DNA of 49,187 bases from positions 1-49,187 of the forward strand of contig CAZJYI010000081.1 in NCBI GenBank assembly GCA_964550025.1, written 5' to 3'. The notes beneath the pieces are model-generated. The model was not told the DNA's origin, made no database searches, and worked only from the letters and a program-made list of their open reading frames with translations. Both the position numbers and the translations under genes were made by a program. Positions 33,448-42,042 of the stretch are shown piece by piece; within the stretch, counting starts at the first letter, position 1, and every line of letters starts with the position of its first letter. The DNA comes from CAZJYI01 sp964550025 (GTDB taxonomy: Bacteria > Verrucomicrobiota > Kiritimatiellia > UBA8416 > CAYOBW01).

Positions 33448-34551
33448 ATGCTGCCGTTCAGATCGGGAATGCACGTGCTGGGCAAGAACTTCTGCGGACG
33501 GAAACGCGAGCTCCGGCTGCTTCGTGACTACACCGAGTCATCCGCACGTGTCTATCTCATCGGTGAACGCCGCATTGGGAAGTCTTCCTTGGTCTTGGAG
33601 GCTATCCGACGTCGGAGAGGCTACCGGCCACTCTATGTGGACTTTCTGGCGATCAAGACCGTTGACGACCTCTGCAAGCGAATCGTCAAGGCCGTGATCA
33701 CCCTGGAACGCAACAAGTCAAACCTGATCAAGATGTTGAAAGAGTTCTCCGCGTTGCGCCCAACCGTGACGGTCGATCCGCTGACGTCGCTGCCCACCGT
33801 GGGGCTGACCTCTTCGGTCAAGCTCCAACCCGATTCGATCGAGTCGATTCTTGATCTCGTCGGTCGCATGAGACAGACGGTGGTCGTATTCGATGAGTTC
33901 CAGGATGTGCTGAAGATTGACGACCATGAAACGGCTCTTGCGCTCATGCGCAGCCGAATCCAGACGCACGCAAATACCTGTTACTGCTTCGCCGGCAGCG
34001 TGCGGAGTCAGATGGATGACATATTCACCGCGGACACATCTCCTTTCTTCAAGTCGGCATTGCCCTTGCACGTGGGTCCGCTCGATCCCGCGGTGTTCGG
34101 GGCATTTATCCGGAGGAAGTTTGGAACCGGTGGGCGAGCCGTTGAGGACGACATGTTGAAGGCAATCATGCAGATTGGTTGTGACAATCCCGGCGACATC
34201 CAACGCTTCTGCGTTGCGCTATGGCAGATCAGTTCAGAAGGTGACACTCTGACTCGCAGGCATATTCCGGCCGCGCTCGATTTCGTGTTCACGATTGAAA
34301 ACCGGGCCTACGAAGACATCGTCGAGCAGATCTCCGGGCAACAGATGGCGTGTCTGAGGGCCCTCGCGATCAAAGGGGGCTCATCTACGCTTTCGTCCGG
34401 ATTCGTTTCTGAATCCGGCATCGCACTCGTGACCTCGGTTCGGAAGGCCATGAACCGTCTGGTTGAACGACGCATACTGTTCCGGGAGGCGACGACGTAC
34501 CGTTTCTGTGATCCCTTCTTCAGGGCTTGGATACTTGGAAACAGTCTATGA
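33448..34551 (+). CDS. STAND-like P-loop ATPase (archaeal ATPase family)
   Basis: A 367-residue ATPase. The entry sequence FCGRKRELRLLRDY (about residues 15-28) is typical of the archaeal-type/MNS-STAND families. Walker A is GERRIGKSS (39-47) and Walker B is TVVVFDEFQDV (about 144-154). A sensor-type CYCFAGSVRSQMDDIF follows. The C terminus (about 310-367) is a winged-helix-like region ending YRFCDPFFRAWILGNSL, as in DUF234-type ends of this family. Such genes are often lone, strongly regulated and of unknown function; defence or stress roles are suspected. A purine-rich GGAGGGAGGAGAGAGA precedes ATG 33448. The two operators upstream suggest tight repression. Confidence 0.82.
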   Translation: MLPFRSGMHVLGKNFCGRKRELRLLRDYTESSARVYLIGERRIGKSSLVLEAIRRRRGYRPLYVDFLAIKTVDDLCKRIVKAVITLERNKSNLIKMLKEFSALRPTVTVDPLTSLPTVGLTSSVKLQPDSIESILDLVGRMRQTVVVFDEFQDVLKIDDHETALALMRSRIQTHANTCYCFAGSVRSQMDDIFTADTSPFFKSALPLHVGPLDPAVFGAFIRRKFGTGGRAVEDDMLKAIMQIGCDNPGDIQRFCVALWQISSEGDTLTRRHIPAALDFVFTIENRAYEDIVEQISGQQMACLRALAIKGGSSTLSSGFVSESGIALVTSVRKAMNRLVERRILFREATTYRFCDPFFRAWILGNSL

Positions 34552-34836
34552 GGGCCGTGAGGGACACGTCTCAGCATCAGGTTTGGCACGGGCGTCACGT
34601 TCAGGTTGCTGTTCGCATGTTCCGGTGCTCAGGGCGCTCAGACAAAGCAAGCGCCATCGGCCCCCGTCACTGCCGATGCCGGTTCATTACGTCCCAGATG
34701 GCCTGATCGCCCAAAAGAACCCCATGCGAATCTGCTCCCCGAAGAACCGCATGCCCACATCACCCTCTGATCACTGTCAATCCCACACTCCGCGCCACCC
34801 ACACGCCTGAAGTTTCGGAACCGCTGGTGATTGTGC

Positions 34837-34876
34837 TTGCATGCGTCATAGCTGGTGCTATCATGCTAACATGATA
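34837..34876 (+). promoter_or_regulatory. Second toxin-antitoxin promoter/operator, leaderless
   Basis: TTGCAT (34837-34842) and TATCAT (34859-34864) are 16 bp apart, and ATG 34871 begins 6 nt after the -10 box. The palindrome TATCATG-CTAA-CATGATA (34859-34876) covers the -10 box and start codon; a second, ATAGC-TGGT-GCTAT (34848-34861), overlaps its left edge. The geometry is the same as at the other VapBC module. Confidence 0.7.
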
Positions 34877-35119
34877 AGAACGCAGATGCAGATTGATGAG
34901 GACATGTACGCCGCACTGCGCGAGGTGGCGACACGGGAGCAGCGCTCGATAGCCGCCTGTGTCCGGGAAGCCATTGCAGAGTACCTCTGCAGGGCCGAGA
35001 CCGCCGCGGATGATCTCTCCGACATAGCAGGTAAGTTCCATCCGCTTCCGCCGGACGAGGTAAAGGCGCATGACCGCTATTGGGCGGATGCCGTCCTGAA
35101 CGAGAGGCCGGGGAAATGA
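34871..35119 (+). CDS. Ribbon-helix-helix antitoxin (VapB-like)
   Basis: An 82-residue antitoxin. The N terminus MIRTQMQIDEDMYAALREVATREQRSIAACVREAIAEYL is a ribbon-helix-helix DNA-binding domain. The C terminus (LPPDEVKAHDRYWADAVLNER) would bind the toxin. ATG 34871 is preferred over an upstream ATG at 34841 because MIRTQ is the usual family opening and the upstream ATG lies inside the promoter. No ribosome site precedes it, consistent with a leaderless mRNA. The stop overlaps the toxin start (ATGA), so the pair is coupled and probably autorepressed. Confidence 0.85.
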   Translation: MIRTQMQIDEDMYAALREVATREQRSIAACVREAIAEYLCRAETAADDLSDIAGKFHPLPPDEVKAHDRYWADAVLNERPGK

Positions 35120-35517
35120 GGCGCGTGTTCGTCGATACCTCCGGTTTCTATGCCGAGCTCGATGGCACCGATCCGTTTCATCCGACGGCACGGAGTGCCT
35201 TTGCACGCGCACAGGCTGAGAACTGGCAACTCGTTACGACGAACTATGTTCTCCACGAAAGCTGGGCCGTTATCCAGTCGCGCCTGGGGTGGGCCGCGCT
35301 GGATGCCTGGCGCGACCGGCTGGTCAGGCTTTGCGAGATTGTCTGGATCACCCGGGAGCTCCACAACCTTGGCGAAGCGCGCTGCCGGCAGGCGAGACAA
35401 CGTCACCTCAGTCTCACGGATTGCACGTCTATCGAAGTTATGCGGCAACACGGAATCCACGAGGCCATCGTGTCGGACGTGCACTTCGACCGCGAGGGTT
35501 TTGTGTTGCCCTCCTGA
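35116..35517 (+). CDS. PIN-domain toxin (VapC-like)
   Basis: A 133-residue PIN ribonuclease. The four acidic active-site residues are all present: Asp7 (VFVDTSGFYAEL), Glu48 (TNYVLHESW), Asp102 (LSLTDCTSIEVMRQHGI) and Asp121 (SDVHFDREGF). The SLTDCTS...DxHF...GF end is typical of VapC toxins that cut tRNA or rRNA. ATG 35116 overlaps the antitoxin stop. It differs clearly from the PIN toxin at 23471, so the two modules are not recent duplicates even though their promoters share the same geometry. Confidence 0.9.
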   Translation: MRRVFVDTSGFYAELDGTDPFHPTARSAFARAQAENWQLVTTNYVLHESWAVIQSRLGWAALDAWRDRLVRLCEIVWITRELHNLGEARCRQARQRHLSLTDCTSIEVMRQHGIHEAIVSDVHFDREGFVLPS

Positions 35518-35687
35518 GCTGGTTGCAGAGAGCCAGTGTCGAATCCGGGGCCCGGCATCTCGGCCTACGGCCGCCGCCCGAGTTGGACGCGCTTCCCCGT
35601 GGCGCATTTCCCGGTTTCTCGTTCGTAACTTGTGTGGTACCGTCATCTCTCTCCCCGGTAGTCTCACGAGCCCCCGGGAAAGCTGGT

Positions 35688-37337
35688 ATGGACGGAGAAA
35701 GCAAAGTTAGTGCATCGCATCCTCTTGGCGAGGGTGCCCGGCGTCTGCTGCGACGCGTGGCGGCGCGGCAGGAGGCGGCAGCCATGGGCCGGCGGGCGCA
35801 CCTCTTTCTCGTGGTGAGTTGCGGCGTGTATCTGTGCCTGCTGTTGCTCTCGCGCCTTCTGGGCATACTCCCGGGTTTGTTCGTGCCGCTTTCCATGGCG
35901 GCCATTCCCGCTGTGGCGCTGTCGGGAGCCATGTTGACGCGCCGGCGTCCGGGACGGCGCGGGGCGGCGCGCGCCGTCGACCGCAGCGCCGGCACGGACG
36001 ACCTCTTTCTGACCGCCGCCTCACTGCCGGCCAGGCCGGGCGAATACGCTCCCCTGGTGGTGCAGGCGGCCGAGGCCCGTTCCCGGAAGGTGGCCCCGCC
36101 GTCGGTCGTTCCTCTTCGGTGGTACGTCGGCGCCCGCAACAGCATGTTGGCGCTCGGGGCCGTTGCTCTCTCGGTGTACTTCGTGCCGACTTTGGATCCC
36201 TTCGGCTACAAGGAAACACGGGAACGGAGTACCCGTCGCCGCCGCGAATTGAAGGAAACCCGCAAGGCCACGGAGCTGCGGCGGGCCCAGTTGGAAAAGG
36301 CGCGGACCGAAGGGCTGTCGCCACCCGTCGAACGCGCGCTGGAAGACCTGAAGACGACCCTGCGGCAGATGAAGCCGAAAGAGTCGGGCACGAACCTGGA
36401 GCGCATGGGGAAACACCAGCAGGAGCTCGGGAAACTGTGGCGCAAGACAGGTGAGGAACTGCTTCCCACCAAGAGCGGTACGGCCCTGGGCGAACAGAGC
36501 TTCGGGCTGCGTTCACCGCTGGCGGCAACCTGGAGCAAGCAGCTATCGCAAGGGAAGACGGCGGCCTTCCGCAGCGAGATGGCGAAACTCAAGGAGCTGG
36601 CGAAGAAACTGGGTGAAGCGACCGACCCGGCCGAACGGGAACGGCTGCGGCGCGAGCTGAAACGCCGCATGAAAGAAGCCGCCCGGTTTGCGTCGGAGGC
36701 CATGGGATCGCAAGGCCTGCAATCCGCCCTGGGGCGGGCCATGGCGCAGATGAACATGGGCCAGGCGGCCGATCTGTTCGGTCAAGCGCTCGAGGGCATG
36801 CTCGACTCGCTCGAGCTTGCCGGACAGGAGCTCGGGATGATCGAGCAGGCACTCGAAGATCTCCAGGCCCTGGAGGATGCACTGAAGACGTTGCAGATGG
36901 CCCAACAGGCCAATCGCGGCAAAGGGCTGAACGGGGAGGACGCGGCCGGCTGCGACACGATGGCGGACTACGCGGAACTGTACGAATCGCTGATGGCCCA
37001 GGGGAGACAACCCGGTGCCGGGCCGGGAATGCAAGGGCCCGGCAGGGGAGAAGGCAACGAGGCCCCGGAAGACGACAACCAGGATACCGGGCACAAGCGC
37101 GAGATGTCCGGCTCGTCCCTGACGGCCGGTGAAATCCTGCTACAATGGCAGATCGACGAAACGGCCGAACCGGGCACGGTGCACGACGGCTACCGCCAAC
37201 GGCTGCGACAGGTCAAGCAGGGCGTCGACGAAGCCATCGTGCGCGAGCGGATTCCACCCGGATATCACGACGGGATCCGGAAGTACTTCGACAAGTTGGG
37301 GGAACCGGGAGAGGCGGCAGTGATCCGTGACCCGTGA
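35688..37337 (+). CDS. Membrane-anchored coiled-coil protein (Bat-operon type)
   Basis: A 549-residue protein. Two or three membrane segments are near the N terminus (HLFLVVSCGVYLCLLLLSRLLGILPGLFVPLSMAAIPAVAL; later MLALGAVALSVYFVP). About residues 180-330 are highly charged and helical (TRRRRELKETRKATELRRAQLEKA; MKEAARFASEAMG), typical of a long coiled coil. A Gly-rich acidic stretch (GPGRGEGNEAPEDDNQDTG) follows, then an amphipathic end. It resembles the large DUF4175-like proteins of PVC MoxR/VWA operons, and such an operon lies downstream. The start ATG 35688 was preferred over the long upstream frame, which overlaps the toxin gene. The last five codons (VIRDP) are made by 7-nt repeat units. 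Confidence 0.7.
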   Translation: MDGESKVSASHPLGEGARRLLRRVAARQEAAAMGRRAHLFLVVSCGVYLCLLLLSRLLGILPGLFVPLSMAAIPAVALSGAMLTRRRPGRRGAARAVDRSAGTDDLFLTAASLPARPGEYAPLVVQAAEARSRKVAPPSVVPLRWYVGARNSMLALGAVALSVYFVPTLDPFGYKETRERSTRRRRELKETRKATELRRAQLEKARTEGLSPPVERALEDLKTTLRQMKPKESGTNLERMGKHQQELGKLWRKTGEELLPTKSGTALGEQSFGLRSPLAATWSKQLSQGKTAAFRSEMAKLKELAKKLGEATDPAERERLRRELKRRMKEAARFASEAMGSQGLQSALGRAMAQMNMGQAADLFGQALEGMLDSLELAGQELGMIEQALEDLQALEDALKTLQMAQQANRGKGLNGEDAAGCDTMADYAELYESLMAQGRQPGAGPGMQGPGRGEGNEAPEDDNQDTGHKREMSGSSLTAGEILLQWQIDETAEPGTVHDGYRQRLRQVKQGVDEAIVRERIPPGYHDGIRKYFDKLGEPGEAAVIRDP

Positions 37338-37354
37338 TCGGTGGGCAGTCAGCA
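37320..37354. repeat. Heptad repeat overlapping a gene end
   Basis: Five consecutive units: GTGATCC, GTGACCC, GTGATCG, GTGGGCA, GTCAGCA. The first 18 bases encode the last five residues and the stop of the coiled-coil protein. Confidence 0.75.
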
Positions 37355-37439
37355 CTCTGAACGAAGCTCAGACAGCTCTAAGGATAGCGAATGCGAACAT
37401 CCAACTTCGAACGAGGAGAAGGCCCCTCCCAACTTCAGA

Positions 37440-37530
<91 letters not shown>

Positions 37531-37555
37531 CCCATAGACAAGTCATCAGTGTGAT

Positions 37556-38569
37556 ATGAAACAAAGAACCGTCATCCGGCTCGTGGTCCTGGGACTTGTC
37601 GTCGTGGCCGCATTGTGGATGCGGCGGGGACGCCATGCCCACCGGCTGGTCGTCTACTGCGCGCACGACTCGGTCTACGCCGAGAGTGTCCTGAAGAACT
37701 TCGAGAAGCGCACCGGCATTCAGGTGGCGCCACGGTTCGACACGGAGGCTACCAAGTCGTTGGGGCTGATTGAGCTCCTCATACGGGAGAAGCAGTCGCC
37801 GCGTTGCGATGTATTCTGGAACAATGAGCTGCTGGGGATGCTGGACCTCAAGGAACGCGGCGTACTGCAGCCCTACAAGGGCCCGGGCTATGCCCGGATT
37901 CCCGAGACGTTCAAGGACCCCGAGGGTCACTGGACCGGGTTCGCGGCGCGCATGCGCGTGATGATTGTGAATACCAATCTCTGCCCCGCGACGGAAGCCG
38001 CGTTGGGCCGGCGCCTCAAAGGTGATCTCTCGCAGGCCGCCATAGCCAAGCCGATCTACGGCACGACGCTGACGCACTACAGCGTGTTGTGGCAGCGCCT
38101 GGGCGAAGAGGGACTGAAAGCCTGGCACAAGGACACACGGCGCCGCGGCTTGCGCGAAGTGCGCGGGAACGGCACCGTCAAGGACATCGTTTCCCACGGC
38201 GCCTGCGCTTTTGGCTTCACCGACACCGATGACTACTTCCTTGCCAGGGACGCGGGCAAACCCGTGGCCATGCTGCCGGTTCGGCTGGAGGACGGAAGCA
38301 CAATCTCCATTCCCAACACCGTGGCGATTGTCAAGGGCTGCCGTCGTCTGGATGCAGCGCGCACTTTGGTCGATTACCTGTTGTCGGAGGAGAGCGAGGT
38401 TGCGCTGGCGAACGCCAGGTCGCGGCAGATTCCCCTGGGACCGGTGGACGAATCTCTTCTGCCGGACAGCGTGAAAACGTTGCGCAAATGGTCCCGGGAC
38501 GCCGTGTCACTCACCGCCCTTACCGAAGCGCGCGCCGGTTGCCTGGCCTGGTTGAGGTCGCAGAATTGA
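37556..38569 (+). CDS. Iron-type (FbpA-like) ABC solute-binding protein
   Basis: A 337-residue binding protein with an N-terminal anchor (TVIRLVVLGLVVVAALW). The FbpA-like family shows in LVVYCAHDSVYAESVLKNFEKRTGIQV, the CDVFWNNELLGMLDLKERGVLQPY core, the AARMRVMIVNTNL strand and GACAFGFTDTDDYFLA. Family members bind Fe3+, thiamine, phosphonates or similar small anions; the ligand here cannot be told. It opens a run of overlapping genes: its TGA is overlapped by the TTG start of the permease. The start ATG 37556 comes 25 bp after the heptad array. Confidence 0.88.
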   Translation: MKQRTVIRLVVLGLVVVAALWMRRGRHAHRLVVYCAHDSVYAESVLKNFEKRTGIQVAPRFDTEATKSLGLIELLIREKQSPRCDVFWNNELLGMLDLKERGVLQPYKGPGYARIPETFKDPEGHWTGFAARMRVMIVNTNLCPATEAALGRRLKGDLSQAAIAKPIYGTTLTHYSVLWQRLGEEGLKAWHKDTRRRGLREVRGNGTVKDIVSHGACAFGFTDTDDYFLARDAGKPVAMLPVRLEDGSTISIPNTVAIVKGCRRLDAARTLVDYLLSEESEVALANARSRQIPLGPVDESLLPDSVKTLRKWSRDAVSLTALTEARAGCLAWLRSQN

Positions 38570-40077
38570 CGGAGAGCCTTCACGCAGAGTGTTTGCGCAC
38601 AGCCGCGAAATGTGTCGCGGTTGCCGTTTGTGCCGTGGGGCTTGGACGGCTTCTGCATGTTGCGCTCCACGGCGTGACCAGGCGGCAGGTGGCCGCGTGG
38701 CTTCTGCTCCTGGCTCCATGTCTCGCCCCGCCCCTGCTTGCCGGTTACGCCTACACCGGTTTCTGCCACTCTGTCCCGCAGCATTCGTTCCTGAAGGAAC
38801 TCGTCTACATGTTGCTACTCGTCTTTCGCCTTGTGCCGGTTGCCGTGGTAGCGCTCAAGTGTCTGCCGCGCAGTGTGTCGCGGGAGGCCGTTCACTGCCA
38901 CCGGATGCTGCGCTCGCGCCACGGTCCTGTCCTCCGGCCGTTCCGTAAGCACGGACGGCGTGGAAGCCGTCCCTCCACGGGGCCGGGAACATGGCGGGGC
39001 CGACCTGCTCTGCGACACGCTCTCGCGCATTCCAGGCTGCTTCTACGCGGCGAGCTCGGCGCGGGGCTCGTCGCCGGCGCGCTGGTCTTTCTTCTGGCGT
39101 TTGCGGAGTTCGAGCAGGCTTCGCTCCTCTCCATCACGCACTGGACCGTGGCGCTTTTCGACGCCCAGGCGGGCGGCTGCAGGCTGGCGGAGTCGCTACG
39201 GCTGGCCGCCATGCCGGTCGCTTGCGGCCTGCTGGTCCTGGTCCCCGCGCTCCGCATCCTGCGGGGGTTGCGTTCGGCGCCCGCGGCACATCGCCCGCTC
39301 CCCCCCCCTCCGCATACGGCATTCTGGGCATGGGGCTACCTGGCCCTTGCCCTGTTCGGCGGCTTGCTCCTGCCGGCGGCCGTTGTGCTGCGCGGTACGG
39401 TCGAAGGACTGGCGGCGTTCTTCAACGGCTTCAGCCTGCAGCGCGAGCTTGCCGTGAGCCTTGGCGTCGCTCTCGCGGCGGCGGCCGGCACGTACCTGGC
39501 CGTTGGACCGGCAACGCGAATTGCGCGCGGCAGCCGCCGGCGCGTTGCGTACGGGACACTGCTGGTGGCCGCGTGTATGCCGGGGCTGCTCGGAGCACTG
39601 GTCCTGGCGCTGGTCATCCAGTACCTGTTCCAGCTCCCGGGACTGAGCGTGTTCTACGATACCCCCGTTCCGCTCCTGGCCGGCTTCGTTCTGTACCTCT
39701 TCCCGTTCGCCGCCTTGCTCTCGCACGTCCTGGAAGCGGGCGCATTCGACGCCGCGGGATGGACGGCCCGGCTCCTGGGCCGGTCGCCCCACGCAACGGT
39801 TCGCCGTGCCGGCAGCGGACTGCTCTGGCGCCTGCATCACAGGCGCCGGTTCTGGCTGTTTGGACTGCTGTTCTTCCTGGCCTACTTCGACGTCTCCCTC
39901 TCGTCGATCCTGGCGCCTACCGGGTTGCCGCCGGCAATGGCCCGCCTCTACAACTTTATGCACTACGGGCGTAGCGCGGTATTGTCGGCCATGCTCTGCT
40001 GCACGGTGCTGGCCGCCGCCGCCGCCATGGGCGGCCTCTATGCGGCGGGAAGGGAGGGTGTCCGGCGCCATGGCTGA
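38566..40077 (+). CDS. FbpB-like ABC permease with repeat insertion in the first EAA loop
   Basis: A 503-residue permease with two homologous halves, as in iron-type importers. The start is TTG 38566, overlapping the binding-protein stop as TTGA. About twelve membrane helices are present. In the first half the ATPase-contact loop begins LKCLPRSVSREAVHCH (about residues 98-112), but residues about 118-147 are an Arg/Gly/Pro-rich insert. Its DNA contains the hairpin GGACGGC-GTGGAA-GCCGTCC (38953-38972), a repeat-like sequence. The membrane part resumes at ELGAGLVAGALVFLLAFAEFE. The second half looks normal. Overlap with the ATPase gene is 8 bp. Function may be altered by the insert, or the loop may tolerate it. 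Confidence 0.82.
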   Translation: MTESLHAECLRTAAKCVAVAVCAVGLGRLLHVALHGVTRRQVAAWLLLLAPCLAPPLLAGYAYTGFCHSVPQHSFLKELVYMLLLVFRLVPVAVVALKCLPRSVSREAVHCHRMLRSRHGPVLRPFRKHGRRGSRPSTGPGTWRGRPALRHALAHSRLLLRGELGAGLVAGALVFLLAFAEFEQASLLSITHWTVALFDAQAGGCRLAESLRLAAMPVACGLLVLVPALRILRGLRSAPAAHRPLPPPPHTAFWAWGYLALALFGGLLLPAAVVLRGTVEGLAAFFNGFSLQRELAVSLGVALAAAAGTYLAVGPATRIARGSRRRVAYGTLLVAACMPGLLGALVLALVIQYLFQLPGLSVFYDTPVPLLAGFVLYLFPFAALLSHVLEAGAFDAAGWTARLLGRSPHATVRRAGSGLLWRLHHRRRFWLFGLLFFLAYFDVSLSSILAPTGLPPAMARLYNFMHYGRSAVLSAMLCCTVLAAAAAMGGLYAAGREGVRRHG

Positions 40078-41011
40078 GCTCTGGCAGTGTCACGACGTAA
40101 CCGTACACGGTGTGAATGCGCCGCGCCTGGAACGCGTATCGCTCAGCTTGCGGGGTGGGATCACCGCCGTCCTCGGTTCGTCCGGTGCGGGCAAGTCCAC
40201 GCTTCTCAACATTCTGGTGGGATTCGAGAAGCCGGATGCCGGGCACATCCGCTCTCTCCCGGGAATAAACGGGAATCGTCTGCCCGTCTTCTGGGTGCCG
40301 CAGGAAGAGGGACTGTGGCCGCACCTGACGGCGCGCGAGCATCTGCGGACCGCCGCATCGCCCGCGACCGACGTGGACCCGTTCCTGGCCATGTTCGACC
40401 TTTCGGCGTTAGGCGACCGCCGGCCCGACCAACTCTCCGTGGGCGAGCGATCGCGCCTGTCGGTCGCCCGCGCGCTTGCCGCCGCCGCCGCCGTGCTCGT
40501 CATGGACGAACCGCTTGCGCACGTCGACCGCTCACGGGCCGACGCTTGCTGGGACGCGCTCATCTCGCACGTGCGGCAGACCGGCACGTCCCTGGTCTAC
40601 GCGACGCATTCGCCTTGCGCCGTGCTCGGCTACGCGGACCGTGTCGTCTACCTCCGCCGGGGACGCGTGCATCACGACGGGACCGTCGACGACCTGTACC
40701 GGCACCCGCCCACGTGCGACCTCGCGGAGTGCCTCGGCCCGGCAAACTGGTTCGAGCCGGCGGAGACGGAGACCTGGCTCGGCACGGGAATGGAAAGCCC
40801 CGTCTGTTGCCGTCCCGCGCACACGGCCCTGCAGCCGGATGGCAACGCCCCGCTTACGGTTGCCCGCGCGCGCTTCTCCGGCGACACGGTCGTTGCCGAG
40901 CTCGCGCACGACGGCGGGGCAACGCGCAGGATCGTACTGGCCCTGCGCGCGTATCGCCCCCGCACGGGCGACCGCGTGCGCATCGTGGTGGAGGAAGCAC
41001 CATGTCCTTAG
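40070..41011 (+). CDS. ABC transporter ATP-binding protein
   Basis: A 313-residue ATPase that powers the adjacent importer. Walker A is GSSGAGKST (36-44), the Q-loop is VPQEEGLWPHLTAREHL, the signature is LSVGERSRLSVARAL (LSVGE in place of LSGGQ), Walker B is AVLVMDEPLAHVD and the switch His is in VYATHSP. After about residue 230 comes a TOBE-like regulatory end (VCCRPAHTALQP...LTVARARFSGDTVVAEL). The signature change is mild and seen in active ATPases. It overlaps the permease by 8 bp and the lipoprotein gene by 10 bp. Confidence 0.9.
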   Translation: MAELWQCHDVTVHGVNAPRLERVSLSLRGGITAVLGSSGAGKSTLLNILVGFEKPDAGHIRSLPGINGNRLPVFWVPQEEGLWPHLTAREHLRTAASPATDVDPFLAMFDLSALGDRRPDQLSVGERSRLSVARALAAAAAVLVMDEPLAHVDRSRADACWDALISHVRQTGTSLVYATHSPCAVLGYADRVVYLRRGRVHHDGTVDDLYRHPPTCDLAECLGPANWFEPAETETWLGTGMESPVCCRPAHTALQPDGNAPLTVARARFSGDTVVAELAHDGGATRRIVLALRAYRPRTGDRVRIVVEEAPCP

Positions 41012-42042
41012 AACCGCGGTCGGATTCACGCAACGTTGCTCAAGGGAGAGCCCAGAGGAGTGACCGTGTCCGGACCAGGCCCTCTCCTCTCTCTCCCTCT
41101 GTGCCTCTGTGCCTCCGTGGTGGAGTTCTCCCCTGGTTGTGGGTACGCCACGCCGTACTCTCTGCCGTCCTGCTGCTGTCCGGCGGATGCCGCGAAGCCT
41201 CCTTGGCGCCCGAGCTGCCCGTTCGCTCGTTCAGCGTGTGGGCCATGCCGCCGGAAGGTACGGTACTGCCCGCCCCGCGTGCCGTGGCCACGGGCAACGA
41301 AAACCAGGCGCTGGTTCTGGATACGATCGGACGCGTGTTGGTCTTCGCCCCGGACGGGAAGGCCGTGCAGCGATGGTCGATGCCCGAGACCAAGGTCGGG
41401 CGGCCGGAGGACATCTGCCTGCTGCGGGACGGCCGCATAGCCGTGGCCGACACGCACTATCATCGCATCGTGTTCTTCTCGCAGGAAGGGGAGCACCTGG
41501 GCACGTTCGGCCGCCACGGCACCGGGGCCGGCGAGTTCATCTATCCCGTGGCCATCGTACAGGGCGGCGACGAGAGCATCTACGTGGCGGAATACGGCTC
41601 CAACGACCGCGTGCAGAAATTCACGCCGCAAGGCGATTGCATCCTGGCCTTCGGCGACTTCGGTACCGACCCCGGGAAGTTCCAGCGCCCTTCCGGCATC
41701 GCCTGGCTTGACGGCCGCCTCTACGTCGCGGACGCCATAAACAACCGGGTACAGGTCTTTACCGAAAGCGGCGAGTTCAAAGGCGTCCTGGGAGAACAGA
41801 CGCTACAACTGCGTTTTCCCTATGACATCGCGGCGGCACCGGACGGTACCCTGTTTGTAGCGGAATACGGGTCGGGGCGCGTAACGCGCCTGGACACGAA
41901 CGGACGCTTGCTGGGACGCTACGGCAAGATCGGCACGGGCAACGGCTGCTTCGTCACGCCCTGGGGCATTGCGGTTGACGGCCGGTGCCGCGTCCGCGTT
42001 GCCGACACCGGAAACCGTCGTATGGTGGAGCTTACGCTGTGA
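41002..42042 (+). CDS. NHL-repeat lipoprotein
   Basis: A 346-residue protein. A hydrophobic stretch VRHAVLSAVLLLSGGC ends in a likely lipobox Cys at about residue 63, followed by a beta-propeller of about six NHL repeats (for example GRPEDICLLRDGRIAVADTHYHRIVFF; RPSGIAWLDGRLYVADAINNRVQVF; TPWGIAVDG...VADTGNRRMVEL). The region before the signal segment (residues about 1-45) is low quality: its DNA (41091-41125) is the dispersed CTCTGTGCCTCTGTGCCTCC repeat. An in-frame TTG at 41137 would give a normal lipoprotein signal, so translation may really start there. Placement between an ABC ATPase and a VWA protein suggests a surface scaffold of the same complex. Confidence 0.8.
   Translation: MSLEPRSDSRNVAQGRAQRSDRVRTRPSPLSPSVPLCLRGGVLPWLWVRHAVLSAVLLLSGGCREASLAPELPVRSFSVWAMPPEGTVLPAPRAVATGNENQALVLDTIGRVLVFAPDGKAVQRWSMPETKVGRPEDICLLRDGRIAVADTHYHRIVFFSQEGEHLGTFGRHGTGAGEFIYPVAIVQGGDESIYVAEYGSNDRVQKFTPQGDCILAFGDFGTDPGKFQRPSGIAWLDGRLYVADAINNRVQVFTESGEFKGVLGEQTLQLRFPYDIAAAPDGTLFVAEYGSGRVTRLDTNGRLLGRYGKIGTGNGCFVTPWGIAVDGRCRVRVADTGNRRMVELTL

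Noticed and set aside
35289..35687. N-terminal extension of the coiled-coil protein to position 35289
   Set aside because: It overlaps most of the PIN toxin gene in another frame and shows shadow-like composition; ATG 35688 fits the membrane topology.
40087..41001. N-terminal extension of the NHL protein over the ATPase gene
   Set aside because: It is the shadow frame of the ABC ATPase; ATG 41002 or TTG 41137 is the credible start.
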